This document shows, one piece after another, positions 1 to 6,734 of a DNA stretch of 12,628 bases. The notes beneath the pieces are model-generated. The model was given only the letters and a program-made list of their open reading frames with translations. It did not search any database and had not been told where the DNA came from. Each line of letters starts with the position of its first letter. Position 1 is the stretch's first letter. The DNA is from JAUWQU01 sp964605095 (GTDB taxonomy: Bacteria; Planctomycetota; Phycisphaerae; SM23-33): assembly GCA_964605095.1 (NCBI GenBank), contig CAZSBS010000143.1, forward strand, positions 1 to 12,628, given 5' to 3'. A program made the position numbers and the translations under genes.

Positions 1-1
1 G

Positions 2-3000
2 GAGGGCTGGGGCGACTGGTGGGCGCTGATGCTCACCATGACGCCCACCGACACCAGAATGGAGGCCTATCCGCTCGCCGCCTACGCCATGGGCCATCCC
101 CCGGACGGGCCAGGGCTGAGGCGGTACCCATACAGCTTCGACATGTCGGTCAACCCGCTGACCTACGGCGACTACGCCAGCAATCCCGAGGTCCACGCCG
201 CCGGCGAGATCTGGTGCTCTGCACTGTGGGACATGACCTGGCTGCTGATCGACAAGTACGGCTTCAGCGAGAACTTCGCCGCCGGCTACGACCCCGCCGC
301 ACCGGGCCAAAACGCCGGAAACATCCTGGCGCTCAAGCTTGTCGAGGACTCGCTCAAGCTCATGCCCGCCAACCCGTCCTTCCTCGACGGGCGCAGCGCG
401 ATGCTCCAGGCCGACCTGGTCCTCACCGGCGGCGCCAACAGCAACATCATCTGGGCCGCCTTCGCCCGCCGGGGCATGGGCCTCAGCGCCAGCGACGATG
501 GAAGCGCCAACTCCACATACGTGACCGAGGCGTTCGACACGCCAAGCAATTACCCCGTGGTCGTTTCTTCCACCCCCGACGGCCCGGCCGGGACGCCGAT
601 CAGCCGGATCACGCTGCATTTCAACAAGGCCATCGACCCGGCCAGTTTCAACGTAGTCCACGACGTGGCGAGCTTCACCGGGCCGGGCGGAATAAACCTC
701 AAGCACGCCATCACCGGCGCGGCCTGGGACGATCCCCAGACATTGCGGATAACCTTCGCGACGCAGACGACGCCGGGGCCATACGCGATAACCATAGGCC
801 CGGGGATACTCTCGGCCGGCGACGGCATGCCCATGGACCAGGACCGCGACGGCGTGCCCGGCGAGGCGCTCGACGACCGCTACACGGCGGCCTTCGACGG
901 CGTGTTGGTTCTGTACTCAGCCGACATGAGCACCGACCCCGGCTGGGCGCTCGACGGCGGCGAGGCGCCGAATCAATGGCTCTACGGCGTCCCGGCCGGG
1001 CTAAGCGGCGACCCATCTTCCGGCCACACGGGCGACAGCGTGATCGGTTACAACCTCCAGGGCAATTACCCCGACGAGATGGGCGAGGCGCAGTACGCGA
1101 CCACGCCGGCTTTCAGCACCATCGGATACAACGACGTCACGGTGAGCTTCTGGCAGTGGCTGGGCGTCGAAGCGTCCATTTACGATCACGCGGGCATCGA
1201 GGTATGGGACGGCACGGCCTGGTCGGCCGTGTGGGATTACACCGGCCCGAACGTCTCGCCGGCGTCGTGGTCATACGCCCAGTACGTCCTGCCCGCCTCG
1301 GCCAACGACCAGCCGGAGGTGATGATCCGTTGGGCGATGGGCACCAGCGACAAGTACGTGAATTACTGCGGCTGGAACATCGACGACGTCCTGGTATGGG
1401 GCACGGCGGCGGGTTCGGACATCGTCGGGCCCAAAGCGACCGCCGATGTGCCGGCGACACTGACGGGCGCGCAGTCGCACGTCGAGTTCCACTTCGACGA
1501 GATGATGGACACAAGCAGCTTCAGCCCTGCCGACGACGTGGTCAGCTTTACCGGTCCCGTCGGCGACCTCAAGGGCCGGATCACCGGCTATGACTGGCTT
1601 GACGGCCAGACGCTCGATGTGCGGTTCAACACCCAGGCCGAGTTGGGGTCTTACACGATGGTGATCGGCCCGAATATCACCGACAACGGACCTGGCTACA
1701 ACCCCATGGACCAGGACCGCGACGGAATTAACGGCGAGGCCGACGACGACCGCTGCGGCGTCTCCTTCACGATTGTCGCGGGTCCGCCGGTGCTTTACTC
1801 GGCCGACATGAGCGTCGACCCTGGCTGGGCCTTCGATACGGGAACGGGGGGATACAGTTGGGAATATGGCGTGCCGGCCGGCGCTGGTGGCGACCCCACG
1901 GCCGGCCACACCGGCGACAACGTCGTCGGCTACAACCTCCAAGGACAATACCCGGTCTCCATGTCCACCAGCCAGTACGCGACCACCCCGGCGTTCAGCA
2001 CCGTCGGCTACAACGGCTTGACGCTGGAGTTCTGGGTTTGGCTAAGCGTGGAAGACGCCAAGTACGACCATGCGAACATCCAGGTCTGGAACGGCTCGTC
2101 CTGGCTCACGCTCTGGAGCCACACCGGCGCGACCCTCGTGACCAGGAACAGCTTTACCTACCGCAGATTTTTCCTGCCGGAATCGGTGAGCAACCAGCCG
2201 GAAGTCAAGATACGCTGGGGAATGGGCCCGACCGACAGCGCAGTGTCCTATTGCGGCTGGAACATCGACGACGTCCTGGTAACCGGGACCCCCACCGGGG
2301 ATCCGGCCGTCGTCGGACGCTACATCTTCTACAACAATAGCGTATTCGACGGCAACAATCCCACTGCCGGCGCCGGCGACGACGGCGCCATCGCCCCGCC
2401 GCCGTCGCTTTACGACCCGGCCGAAATTGACAAGCAACTCGGCAAGCAGGCCCTGCTGCCCGGCCAGACGGCCTCGCTGATTAACTATACCAACTACAGC
2501 CGGGGCATTAACGGCATCATGGTGGACATCGTCGGTCTGGCGGGCCGGGCTGTCACGGCCGCGGATTTCGCATTCAAGGTTGGCAACTCCAGCGACACGA
2601 GCCAGTGGTCCTTGGCACCGGCGCCGCTGAGCGTGACCGTTCGCCGAGGCGCGGGCGCCGACGGCAGCGACCGCGTGACGATCATCTGGGCCGATGAGGA
2701 CCCGCTGACGAACCAGCGAGAGCCGGGAGCGATCTCGAACCAGTGGCTGCAGGTCGTTGTGCTCTCGGACGCAAGCGGCGGCTCGCTCGGCCTGGCCCGC
2801 GACGACGTGTTCTACTTCGGCAACGCCATCGGCGAGACCGGCAACAGCACCTCCGACGCGAAAGTCGATGCGAAGTACATCCAGGCCGTGAGGAATCGAC
2901 AGGCCCGTAATGACGGGCGTGGATATGGATACCAGTACGGTCTTCGACGGCAACAAGCGAGGGACGATTCCCACCTGGCCTCGAACCCGGCGACGATCTA

Positions 3001-3952
3001 CGACGCTTACGACTTCGACCGCGACGGCCTGGTCAATTCCGCAAGCGCCGACGAGATCATAGCATCCAGCAACCGGACGAATCCCCATACGGCGCTGAAG
3101 CTCATAACCGCACCGGCGGCGGATGACGGCGGAGATGGCCAGACCCAGCCCCAGTTCATCATCGGCGATGCAACGATGGATGGCCGGGTGAACATGGCGG
3201 ACCTGATCGTCCTCATGGCCAACTTAGGCGCCACAGGCACAAAGTGGGCGCAGGGCGACTTCGACGGCAACGGCGTCGTCGACACCGGCGACTACCTCGC
3301 ACTCAAGGCCAACTTCGGCAAATCAGCCCCGCCAGTGCCCTCGTCGCCCGCCACGGCCCCGCCGACCGCCGGCACAACAGTCCCGGCCGGGACCGCACAG
3401 GCAGCAACCCAACTCGCGCCGCCGTCCAGCGAGCCGGATCCCCAGACCGGCGAGCCGCTGGCAACTGCCGACGCCGGGACCGACGACGCAGGACCAGCCG
3501 CTGTGACAAACCTCGATCTGCTCGCCCAGGCCGCCGCCGTGACGGCAAGTGGCACGGGCAGCCCAGCCCGTGAGCCTGCCTTCCATAGCTTCAGCGAAGG
3601 CAAGTGGCATGGCTTCGTACCCAGCCCCGGAAGTTGGGGGGCGAAATCTGCGGTGCCATGCTTCCGCTCGCTTCTCGCGGAAGCATGTTCCCGGTGGGCA
3701 GTTGGCGGCAGAAGCTCAGGCCTCCAGCAAGGCTTGTTGGAACATGCTTCCGCAAACAGACGCGGAAGCATGGCACCCCGAATACCACCCCCACCTTCTG
3801 GGGCGGGGTACTTAGCCATAAGTAGCCCGGGCATCCTGCCCGTTACGGGCGTGGCCGAGAGCCAGCTCGTGGACCCATTGCTGCCGAAGTTGCAGGCGGT
3901 TTCCTGGAAACACGACTTGCAGCGTGCAAGGATACTGAATCAGAAGCCCTAA
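2..3952 (+). CDS. Secreted M36 (fungalysin-type) metallopeptidase, C-terminal part, with Ig/MAM-like modules and dockerin-like repeats (5'-truncated)
   Basis: The reading frame is open from base 2, so the gene starts upstream of the window; the ATG at 29 is internal. The first residues, EGWGDWWAL, match the fungalysin segment holding the third zinc ligand (the Glu), so the HExxH helix lies outside. Numbering from the Met at base 29, residues 1-155 are the M36 C-terminal catalytic half: GEIWCSALWDMTW, then LALKLVEDSLKLMPANPSF, then IWAAFARRGMGL. Residues 174-457 and 468-753 are two copies of a module of about 290 residues, each an Ig-like part ending in MDQDRDG plus a MAM/lectin-like jelly roll ending in CGWNIDDVLV. 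Residues 762-950 resemble a domain I associate with planctomycete secreted proteins (GRYIFYNNSVFDGNN). EF-hand/dockerin-like repeats follow at 943-1020 and 1046-1097 (GDATMDGRVN and GDFDGNGVVD), then a Pro/Thr/Ala linker. From about residue 1172 the frame runs through repeat DNA. Expected role: extracellular protein degradation. Family call is strong; the true C-terminus is unclear. Confidence 0.85.
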   Translation, partial: EGWGDWWALMLTMTPTDTRMEAYPLAAYAMGHPPDGPGLRRYPYSFDMSVNPLTYGDYASNPEVHAAGEIWCSALWDMTWLLIDKYGFSENFAAGYDPAAPGQNAGNILALKLVEDSLKLMPANPSFLDGRSAMLQADLVLTGGANSNIIWAAFARRGMGLSASDDGSANSTYVTEAFDTPSNYPVVVSSTPDGPAGTPISRITLHFNKAIDPASFNVVHDVASFTGPGGINLKHAITGAAWDDPQTLRITFATQTTPGPYAITIGPGILSAGDGMPMDQDRDGVPGEALDDRYTAAFDGVLVLYSADMSTDPGWALDGGEAPNQWLYGVPAGLSGDPSSGHTGDSVIGYNLQGNYPDEMGEAQYATTPAFSTIGYNDVTVSFWQWLGVEASIYDHAGIEVWDGTAWSAVWDYTGPNVSPASWSYAQYVLPASANDQPEVMIRWAMGTSDKYVNYCGWNIDDVLVWGTAAGSDIVGPKATADVPATLTGAQSHVEFHFDEMMDTSSFSPADDVVSFTGPVGDLKGRITGYDWLDGQTLDVRFNTQAELGSYTMVIGPNITDNGPGYNPMDQDRDGINGEADDDRCGVSFTIVAGPPVLYSADMSVDPGWAFDTGTGGYSWEYGVPAGAGGDPTAGHTGDNVVGYNLQGQYPVSMSTSQYATTPAFSTVGYNGLTLEFWVWLSVEDAKYDHANIQVWNGSSWLTLWSHTGATLVTRNSFTYRRFFLPESVSNQPEVKIRWGMGPTDSAVSYCGWNIDDVLVTGTPTGDPAVVGRYIFYNNSVFDGNNPTAGAGDDGAIAPPPSLYDPAEIDKQLGKQALLPGQTASLINYTNYSRGINGIMVDIVGLAGRAVTAADFAFKVGNSSDTSQWSLAPAPLSVTVRRGAGADGSDRVTIIWADEDPLTNQREPGAISNQWLQVVVLSDASGGSLGLARDDVFYFGNAIGETGNSTSDAKVDAKYIQAVRNRQARNDGRGYGYQYGLRRQQARDDSHLASNPATIYDAYDFDRDGLVNSASADEIIASSNRTNPHTALKLITAPAADDGGDGQTQPQFIIGDATMDGRVNMADLIVLMANLGATGTKWAQGDFDGNGVVDTGDYLALKANFGKSAPPVPSSPATAPPTAGTTVPAGTAQAATQLAPPSSEPDPQTGEPLATADAGTDDAGPAAVTNLDLLAQAAAVTASGTGSPAREPAFHSFSEGKWHGFVPSPGSWGAKSAVPCFRSLLAEACSRWAVGGRSSGLQQGLLEHASANRRGSMAPRIPPPPSGAGYLAISSPGILPVTGVAESQLVDPLLPKLQAVSWKHDLQRARILNQKP
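3551..3572. repeat. Short palindromic repeat inside the 3' end of the peptidase frame
   Basis: CACGGGC (3553-3559) and GCCCGTG (3566-3572) form a 7-bp stem around a 6-nt loop. It lies just where the peptidase frame stops looking like a Pro/Ala linker. This suggests that extragenic palindromic DNA has been captured by the frame. It could also be chance in GC-rich DNA. Confidence 0.35.
3613..3815. mobile_element. MITE-like palindromic element, copy 1 (long form)
   Basis: The ends are imperfect inverted repeats: left TACCCAGCCCCGGAAG, and right, read on the minus strand, TACCCCGCCCCAGAAG. Bases 3624-3687 are identical over 64 bp to 4084-4147 of copy 2, and the last 16 bp (3800-3815) also match copy 2. 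Two internal hairpins share the arms CATGCTTCCGC and GCGGAAGCATG, one near 3658-3687 and one near 3743-3772. The middle (about 3688-3742) is absent from copy 2. No transposase is present, so this is non-autonomous. It lies inside the peptidase reading frame without breaking it. Confidence 0.75.
3824..3855. repeat. Short GC-rich palindromic repeat
   Basis: The perfect 8-bp palindrome GCCCGGGC (3825-3832) is followed by the hairpin GCCCG-TTA-CGGGC (3838-3850). Read on the minus strand it gives HARNGQDARAT. I associate such GQDARAT-type translations with dispersed repeats in planctomycete and verrucomicrobial genomes, from memory only. It sits 9 bp after the MITE-like copy 1. Confidence 0.4.
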
Positions 3953-3956
3953 ACGA

Positions 3957-4199
3957 ATGTTGAAACGCCCAGCCCATCTCGTCGCCTTCGCCACACTGGG
4001 CTCGATGTGGACGCTGGCACTTGGCGGCCTGGCCCTGCTCGTCCGCCACCGGCTCGCGAGGACTACAAAGGCCTTAGTACCTCGCCCCGGAAGTTGGGGG
4101 GCGAAATCTGCGGTGCCATGCTTCCGCTCGCTTCTCGCGGAAGCATGGCACCGCCAAGGCGCCGTTTTCGGCCCCTCATTTCCGGGGCGGGGTACTTAG
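3957..4199 (+). CDS. Doubtful small ORF: one hydrophobic helix fused to repeat-derived tail
   Basis: This is an 80-codon frame starting 4 bp after the peptidase stop. Residues 8-30 form a plausible membrane helix (VAFATLGSMWTLALGGLALL) followed by a basic RHRLAR stretch. From about residue 41 the frame runs through MITE-like copy 2 and ends exactly at the element's last bases. The tail PGSWGAKSAVPCFRSLLAEA is identical to the tail of the upstream peptidase frame because both read the same repeat in the same phase. No Shine-Dalgarno sequence is visible before the ATG. It may be a small membrane protein, a gene truncated by the element, or no gene at all. Confidence 0.22.
   Translation: MLKRPAHLVAFATLGSMWTLALGGLALLVRHRLARTTKALVPRPGSWGAKSAVPCFRSLLAEAWHRQGAVFGPSFPGRGT
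4073..4199. mobile_element. MITE-like palindromic element, copy 2 (short form)
   Basis: Terminal inverted repeats match at 14 of 15 positions: TACCTCGCCCCGGAA at 4078-4092, and TACCCCGCCCCGGAA read backwards from 4194. CTTAG is present just outside both ends (4073-4077 and 4195-4199). That could be a 5-bp target duplication, but copy 1 also ends in CTTAG, so it may belong to the element. The centre is a perfect 18-bp inverted repeat, GCGGTGCCATGCTTCCGC (4110-4127) and its complement (4137-4154), with a 9-nt loop. This would fold into a strong hairpin or cruciform. It ends 27 bp beyond the stop of the minus-strand membrane gene and could terminate that transcript. Confidence 0.75.
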
Positions 4200-4226
4200 A
4201 AAACGCGGCCGACCTGTCTTCCCCCT

Positions 4227-4925
4227 TCAACCCTCCAGGTTGCGAGGTTCGATCTCCGGGCCGTTCGGTAACGTGCCCTGTTCACGGGCCGGGCGGCACT
4301 GGAACCAGTCGATGGTTGAGCCGATTGCCAGCATGCCGCTGGCGGCGAGGCTCAGCCACAGGCCAGCGGGAATGTCCACGCCCCCGACTGCGAAAAAGGC
4401 GAAGTAGGCCAGGCAGCTTGCCCCCAGAGCAAACTGGGCCGCCGCGGCCTTGCGGGGCAGGCGGCTTCGCACCATCGCGACGATTGCGAGCACCAGCGAC
4501 ACGACCATCACGGCCGTCACGGCATGAATCACAGGCATCTCCGATGCGAAGCGGCTGAAGCCGGGACTCCCTGGGATATAGAAGAGGAGTGTCATCCACC
4601 CCAGGCCGATGGTCACCACGGACAGGCAGATCGCGCAGACGCCCACGGCCAGGAACTTGCCGACGCCCGCTACGCCCTCCACTTGCGGCACGGCGCGAAA
4701 GGCCAGTAGCGGCAGCAGCAGGATGGCCGCGGTGAACGGCAGACAGAACGAAAACGGCAGTGTCCAAAGATTATCGACAGATTCGATACACCACTCAATG
4801 GGAACGATGTCCATCACATGTTCCATGAAGAAGCTCACGCACAGCCCGGCCGCGCCAGCGAGGCTGACAATGCGTCCCCAATGAAGCCGGCCGGGCCGCA
4901 TTGGGTGGGAATCAGGTTCGGTCAT
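4227..4925 (-). CDS. Predicted six-helix integral membrane protein of unknown function
   Basis: The protein has 232 residues, and I do not recognise its family. Hydrophobic segments lie at about residues 17-36, 57-77, 90-117, 131-152, 162-182 and 187-205, suggesting six membrane passes. A short N-terminal tail precedes helix 1, and a polar C-terminal tail of about 25 residues follows helix 6. The basic loop RSRLPRK (153-159) suggests a cytoplasmic loop. No catalytic motif is visible. The start at 4925 is supported by GGAAAGGGA placed 6 nt upstream. The gene is divergent from the polyphosphate:AMP phosphotransferase gene across 192 bp, and its stop lies 27 bp from MITE-like copy 2. Composition matches its neighbours, so it looks like a normal resident gene. 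The coding call is reasonably firm; the function is open. Confidence 0.75.
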   Translation of the reverse strand: MTEPDSHPMRPGRLHWGRIVSLAGAAGLCVSFFMEHVMDIVPIEWCIESVDNLWTLPFSFCLPFTAAILLLPLLAFRAVPQVEGVAGVGKFLAVGVCAICLSVVTIGLGWMTLLFYIPGSPGFSRFASEMPVIHAVTAVMVVSLVLAIVAMVRSRLPRKAAAAQFALGASCLAYFAFFAVGGVDIPAGLWLSLAASGMLAIGSTIDWFQCRPAREQGTLPNGPEIEPRNLEG

Positions 4926-4959
4926 TGTCTGTCCCTTTCCGGCAATTCTGAGCGTTTAG

Positions 4960-4988
4960 CATATACGGGCAATGGTTTGCCGATACAA
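4960..4988 (-). promoter_or_regulatory. Candidate sigma70-type promoter for the membrane protein gene
   Basis: On the minus strand TTGTAT (4983-4988) is separated by 17 bp from TATATG (4960-4965). The matches are 3/6 and 4/6 to the bacterial consensus. It lies about 35 bp before the start codon in the most AT-rich part of this intergenic region. Position and spacing are good; the hexamers are only moderate. Confidence 0.35.
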
Positions 4989-5041
4989 TAGCAGTTGTGC
5001 ATCAGCACAGCACGTTCTTGGCGACCTTGTCTTGAGCCCCG

Positions 5042-5070
5042 TTCACGGTGCTAAGGCATTTCGCTAGACT
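5042..5070 (+). promoter_or_regulatory. Candidate sigma70-type promoter for the polyphosphate:AMP phosphotransferase gene
   Basis: TTCACG (5042-5047), 17 bp, then TAGACT (5065-5070), each 4/6 to consensus. It predicts a start near 5077 and a leader of about 40 nt before the ATG at 5118. The match is moderate only. Confidence 0.3.
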
Positions 5071-5117
5071 CGTGGTGCGCGTTCACGTTGCGGCAACGAA
5101 TAACGAGAGGTTTGTCC

Positions 5118-6611
5118 ATGCTGGAAAACATCGACCTGTCTCGCAAGATCGGCAAGGAAGAGTACAAGAAGGGCATCGACGGCCTTCGACTGAAGCTGGC
5201 GGCCCTTCAGCGGCGCGTCACGGAGTTGAAGATCCCCGTCGTCCTGGTCTTCGAGGGGCTCAGCGCGGCCGGGAAGGGCACGCTGATAAACGAGCTGATC
5301 CTTCCGATGGACCCGCGCGGCTTCCAGGTGGTCAGCAGCGGCGCGCCGAACGAGGAGGAGCGGCTTCGCCCGTTTTTGTGGCGATACTGGACGCGGACGC
5401 CGGCGGGCGGTAGGCAGGCGATCTTCGACAGGTCATGGTATCGGCGAGTGCTGACGGATCGTGTCGGCGGCGAGATCAAACCCGAGGAGGTCCGTCAGGC
5501 GTTCGAGGACATCCGCAACTTTGAGCGGACGCTGGCGGACGATGGCAATGTGATAGTCAAGCTCTGGCTGCACATATCCAAGAAGGAGCAGGCCAGGCGC
5601 TTCGCCAAGCTCCGCAAGAGCCCCGCGACGGCCTGGCGGGTAACCAAGGACGACCTCAAGGCTCATAAGCAGTATGACAAGTACCTGGCCGCCGTCGAGG
5701 AAATGCTGGCCGAGACGGACACCGACCACGCGCCCTGGACCGTCGTCGAGAGCACCGACCGGCGGTTCGCGGCGATGAAGATCTTCAGCGCCGTCATCCA
5801 GGCGATGGAGCACAAGATCGCCGAGGTCGAGCAGCGTCAGGGCCAGCCGGCCCCGCAGGCGCGGGAGGCCGTCGAGCTGCCGGCGGAGTTGAGTTCATCC
5901 ATCCTCGACGGCGTGGACCTGACGCTTTCGATGACCGCCAACGAGTACGCCATGCGGCTCAAGAAAGCCCAGGCGCAGCTTCGCCAGTTCGAGCACGAGA
6001 TATACATCCGCAGGATGCCGGTGGTGATCGTATACCAGGGCTGGGACGCGGCGGGCAAGGGCGGCAACATCCGCAGGCTGGTTCAGAACCTCGATCCTCG
6101 CGGCTACGAGGTGGTGCCGATCGGGGCGCCCAACGACATCGAGAAGGCCCACCATTACCTCTGGCGGTTCTGGACGCAGATGCCCAAGGCCGGGCACATC
6201 ACGATCTTCGACCGGAGTTGGTACGGGCGGGTGATGGTCGAGCGGGTGGAGGGTTTCTGCACCGAGGGCCAGTGGAAGCGGGCCTACCGCGAGATCAACG
6301 AGATGGAGCAGCACATGACGCACTTCGGGACTGTGCTGCTGAAGTTCTGGCTGGAGATCGGCAAGGACGAGCAGTTGCGCCGCTTCGAAGACCGCAAGGC
6401 CACGCTCTACAAGCAGTGGAAGATCACGCCGGAGGACTGGCGCAACCGCGAGAGGTGGGATGCCTACAAGCAGGCCATCGAGGAGATGCTCTTCCGCACC
6501 TCGACCCCGCAGGCGCCGTGGACGATCGTCGAGTCCAACTGCAAGTGGCACGCCCGCGTGAAGGTGCTGGAGACCGTCTGCAAGACCATCGCGGCAAAAT
6601 TGAAGGGGTAG
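5118..6611 (+). CDS. pap: Polyphosphate:AMP phosphotransferase (class II PPK2, two fused PPK2 domains)
   Basis: The enzyme class transfers phosphate from polyphosphate to AMP, giving ADP, in the cytoplasm. The 497 residues comprise two PPK2 domains in tandem, matching the usual length of two-domain PAP enzymes. Domain 1 (about 1-235) has Walker A GLSAAGKGT at 47-55 and the catalytic-type DRSWY at 104-108. Domain 2 (about 265-497) has Walker A GWDAAGKGG at 308-316, NLDPRG at 324-329, DRSWYGRV at 365-372 and the lid-like RRFEDRKATLYKQWK (421-435). In characterised PAP proteins the second domain is the active one; here the first also keeps its signature motifs. The ATG at 5118 is preferred because GAGAGG lies 7 nt upstream; an in-frame TTG at 5088 would add 10 residues without a better ribosome site. 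It converges on a CHAD gene, another polyphosphate-linked protein. Class II assignment rests on the domain fusion. Confidence 0.9.
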   Translation: MLENIDLSRKIGKEEYKKGIDGLRLKLAALQRRVTELKIPVVLVFEGLSAAGKGTLINELILPMDPRGFQVVSSGAPNEEERLRPFLWRYWTRTPAGGRQAIFDRSWYRRVLTDRVGGEIKPEEVRQAFEDIRNFERTLADDGNVIVKLWLHISKKEQARRFAKLRKSPATAWRVTKDDLKAHKQYDKYLAAVEEMLAETDTDHAPWTVVESTDRRFAAMKIFSAVIQAMEHKIAEVEQRQGQPAPQAREAVELPAELSSSILDGVDLTLSMTANEYAMRLKKAQAQLRQFEHEIYIRRMPVVIVYQGWDAAGKGGNIRRLVQNLDPRGYEVVPIGAPNDIEKAHHYLWRFWTQMPKAGHITIFDRSWYGRVMVERVEGFCTEGQWKRAYREINEMEQHMTHFGTVLLKFWLEIGKDEQLRRFEDRKATLYKQWKITPEDWRNRERWDAYKQAIEEMLFRTSTPQAPWTIVESNCKWHARVKVLETVCKTIAAKLKG

Positions 6612-6664
6612 CGACGCGGTTTAGAATCCTGCTCCCATGCGAGCCTGAAAGGCTCAAACAGCCT

Positions 6665-6697
6665 AGCCCAGGGCAGAGCGAAGCGCCGCCCTGGGCT
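6665..6697. terminator. Hairpin between convergent pap and CHAD genes, possible bidirectional terminator
   Basis: AGCCCAGGGC (6665-6674) and GCCCTGGGCT (6688-6697) form a perfect 10-bp stem around a 13-nt loop. It lies 53 bp after the pap stop and 37 bp beyond the end of the CHAD gene. No clear T-tract follows on either side, so it may be a dispersed palindromic repeat serving as a processing or termination point rather than a classical terminator. Confidence 0.5.
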
Positions 6698-6734
6698 GAA
6701 GAAGGTGGGACAGGATTCACATCAATTCTGATCA

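Noticed and set aside
1271..3088. Long minus-strand frames opposite the peptidase gene
   Set aside because: They are antisense shadows of GC-rich coding DNA; the plus strand gives clear M36, Ig-like and dockerin motifs throughout.
3613..4199. CRISPR array in the repeat-dense region
   Set aside because: Only two unequal copies with terminal inverted repeats and internal hairpins; no regular short repeats with unique spacers and no cas genes.
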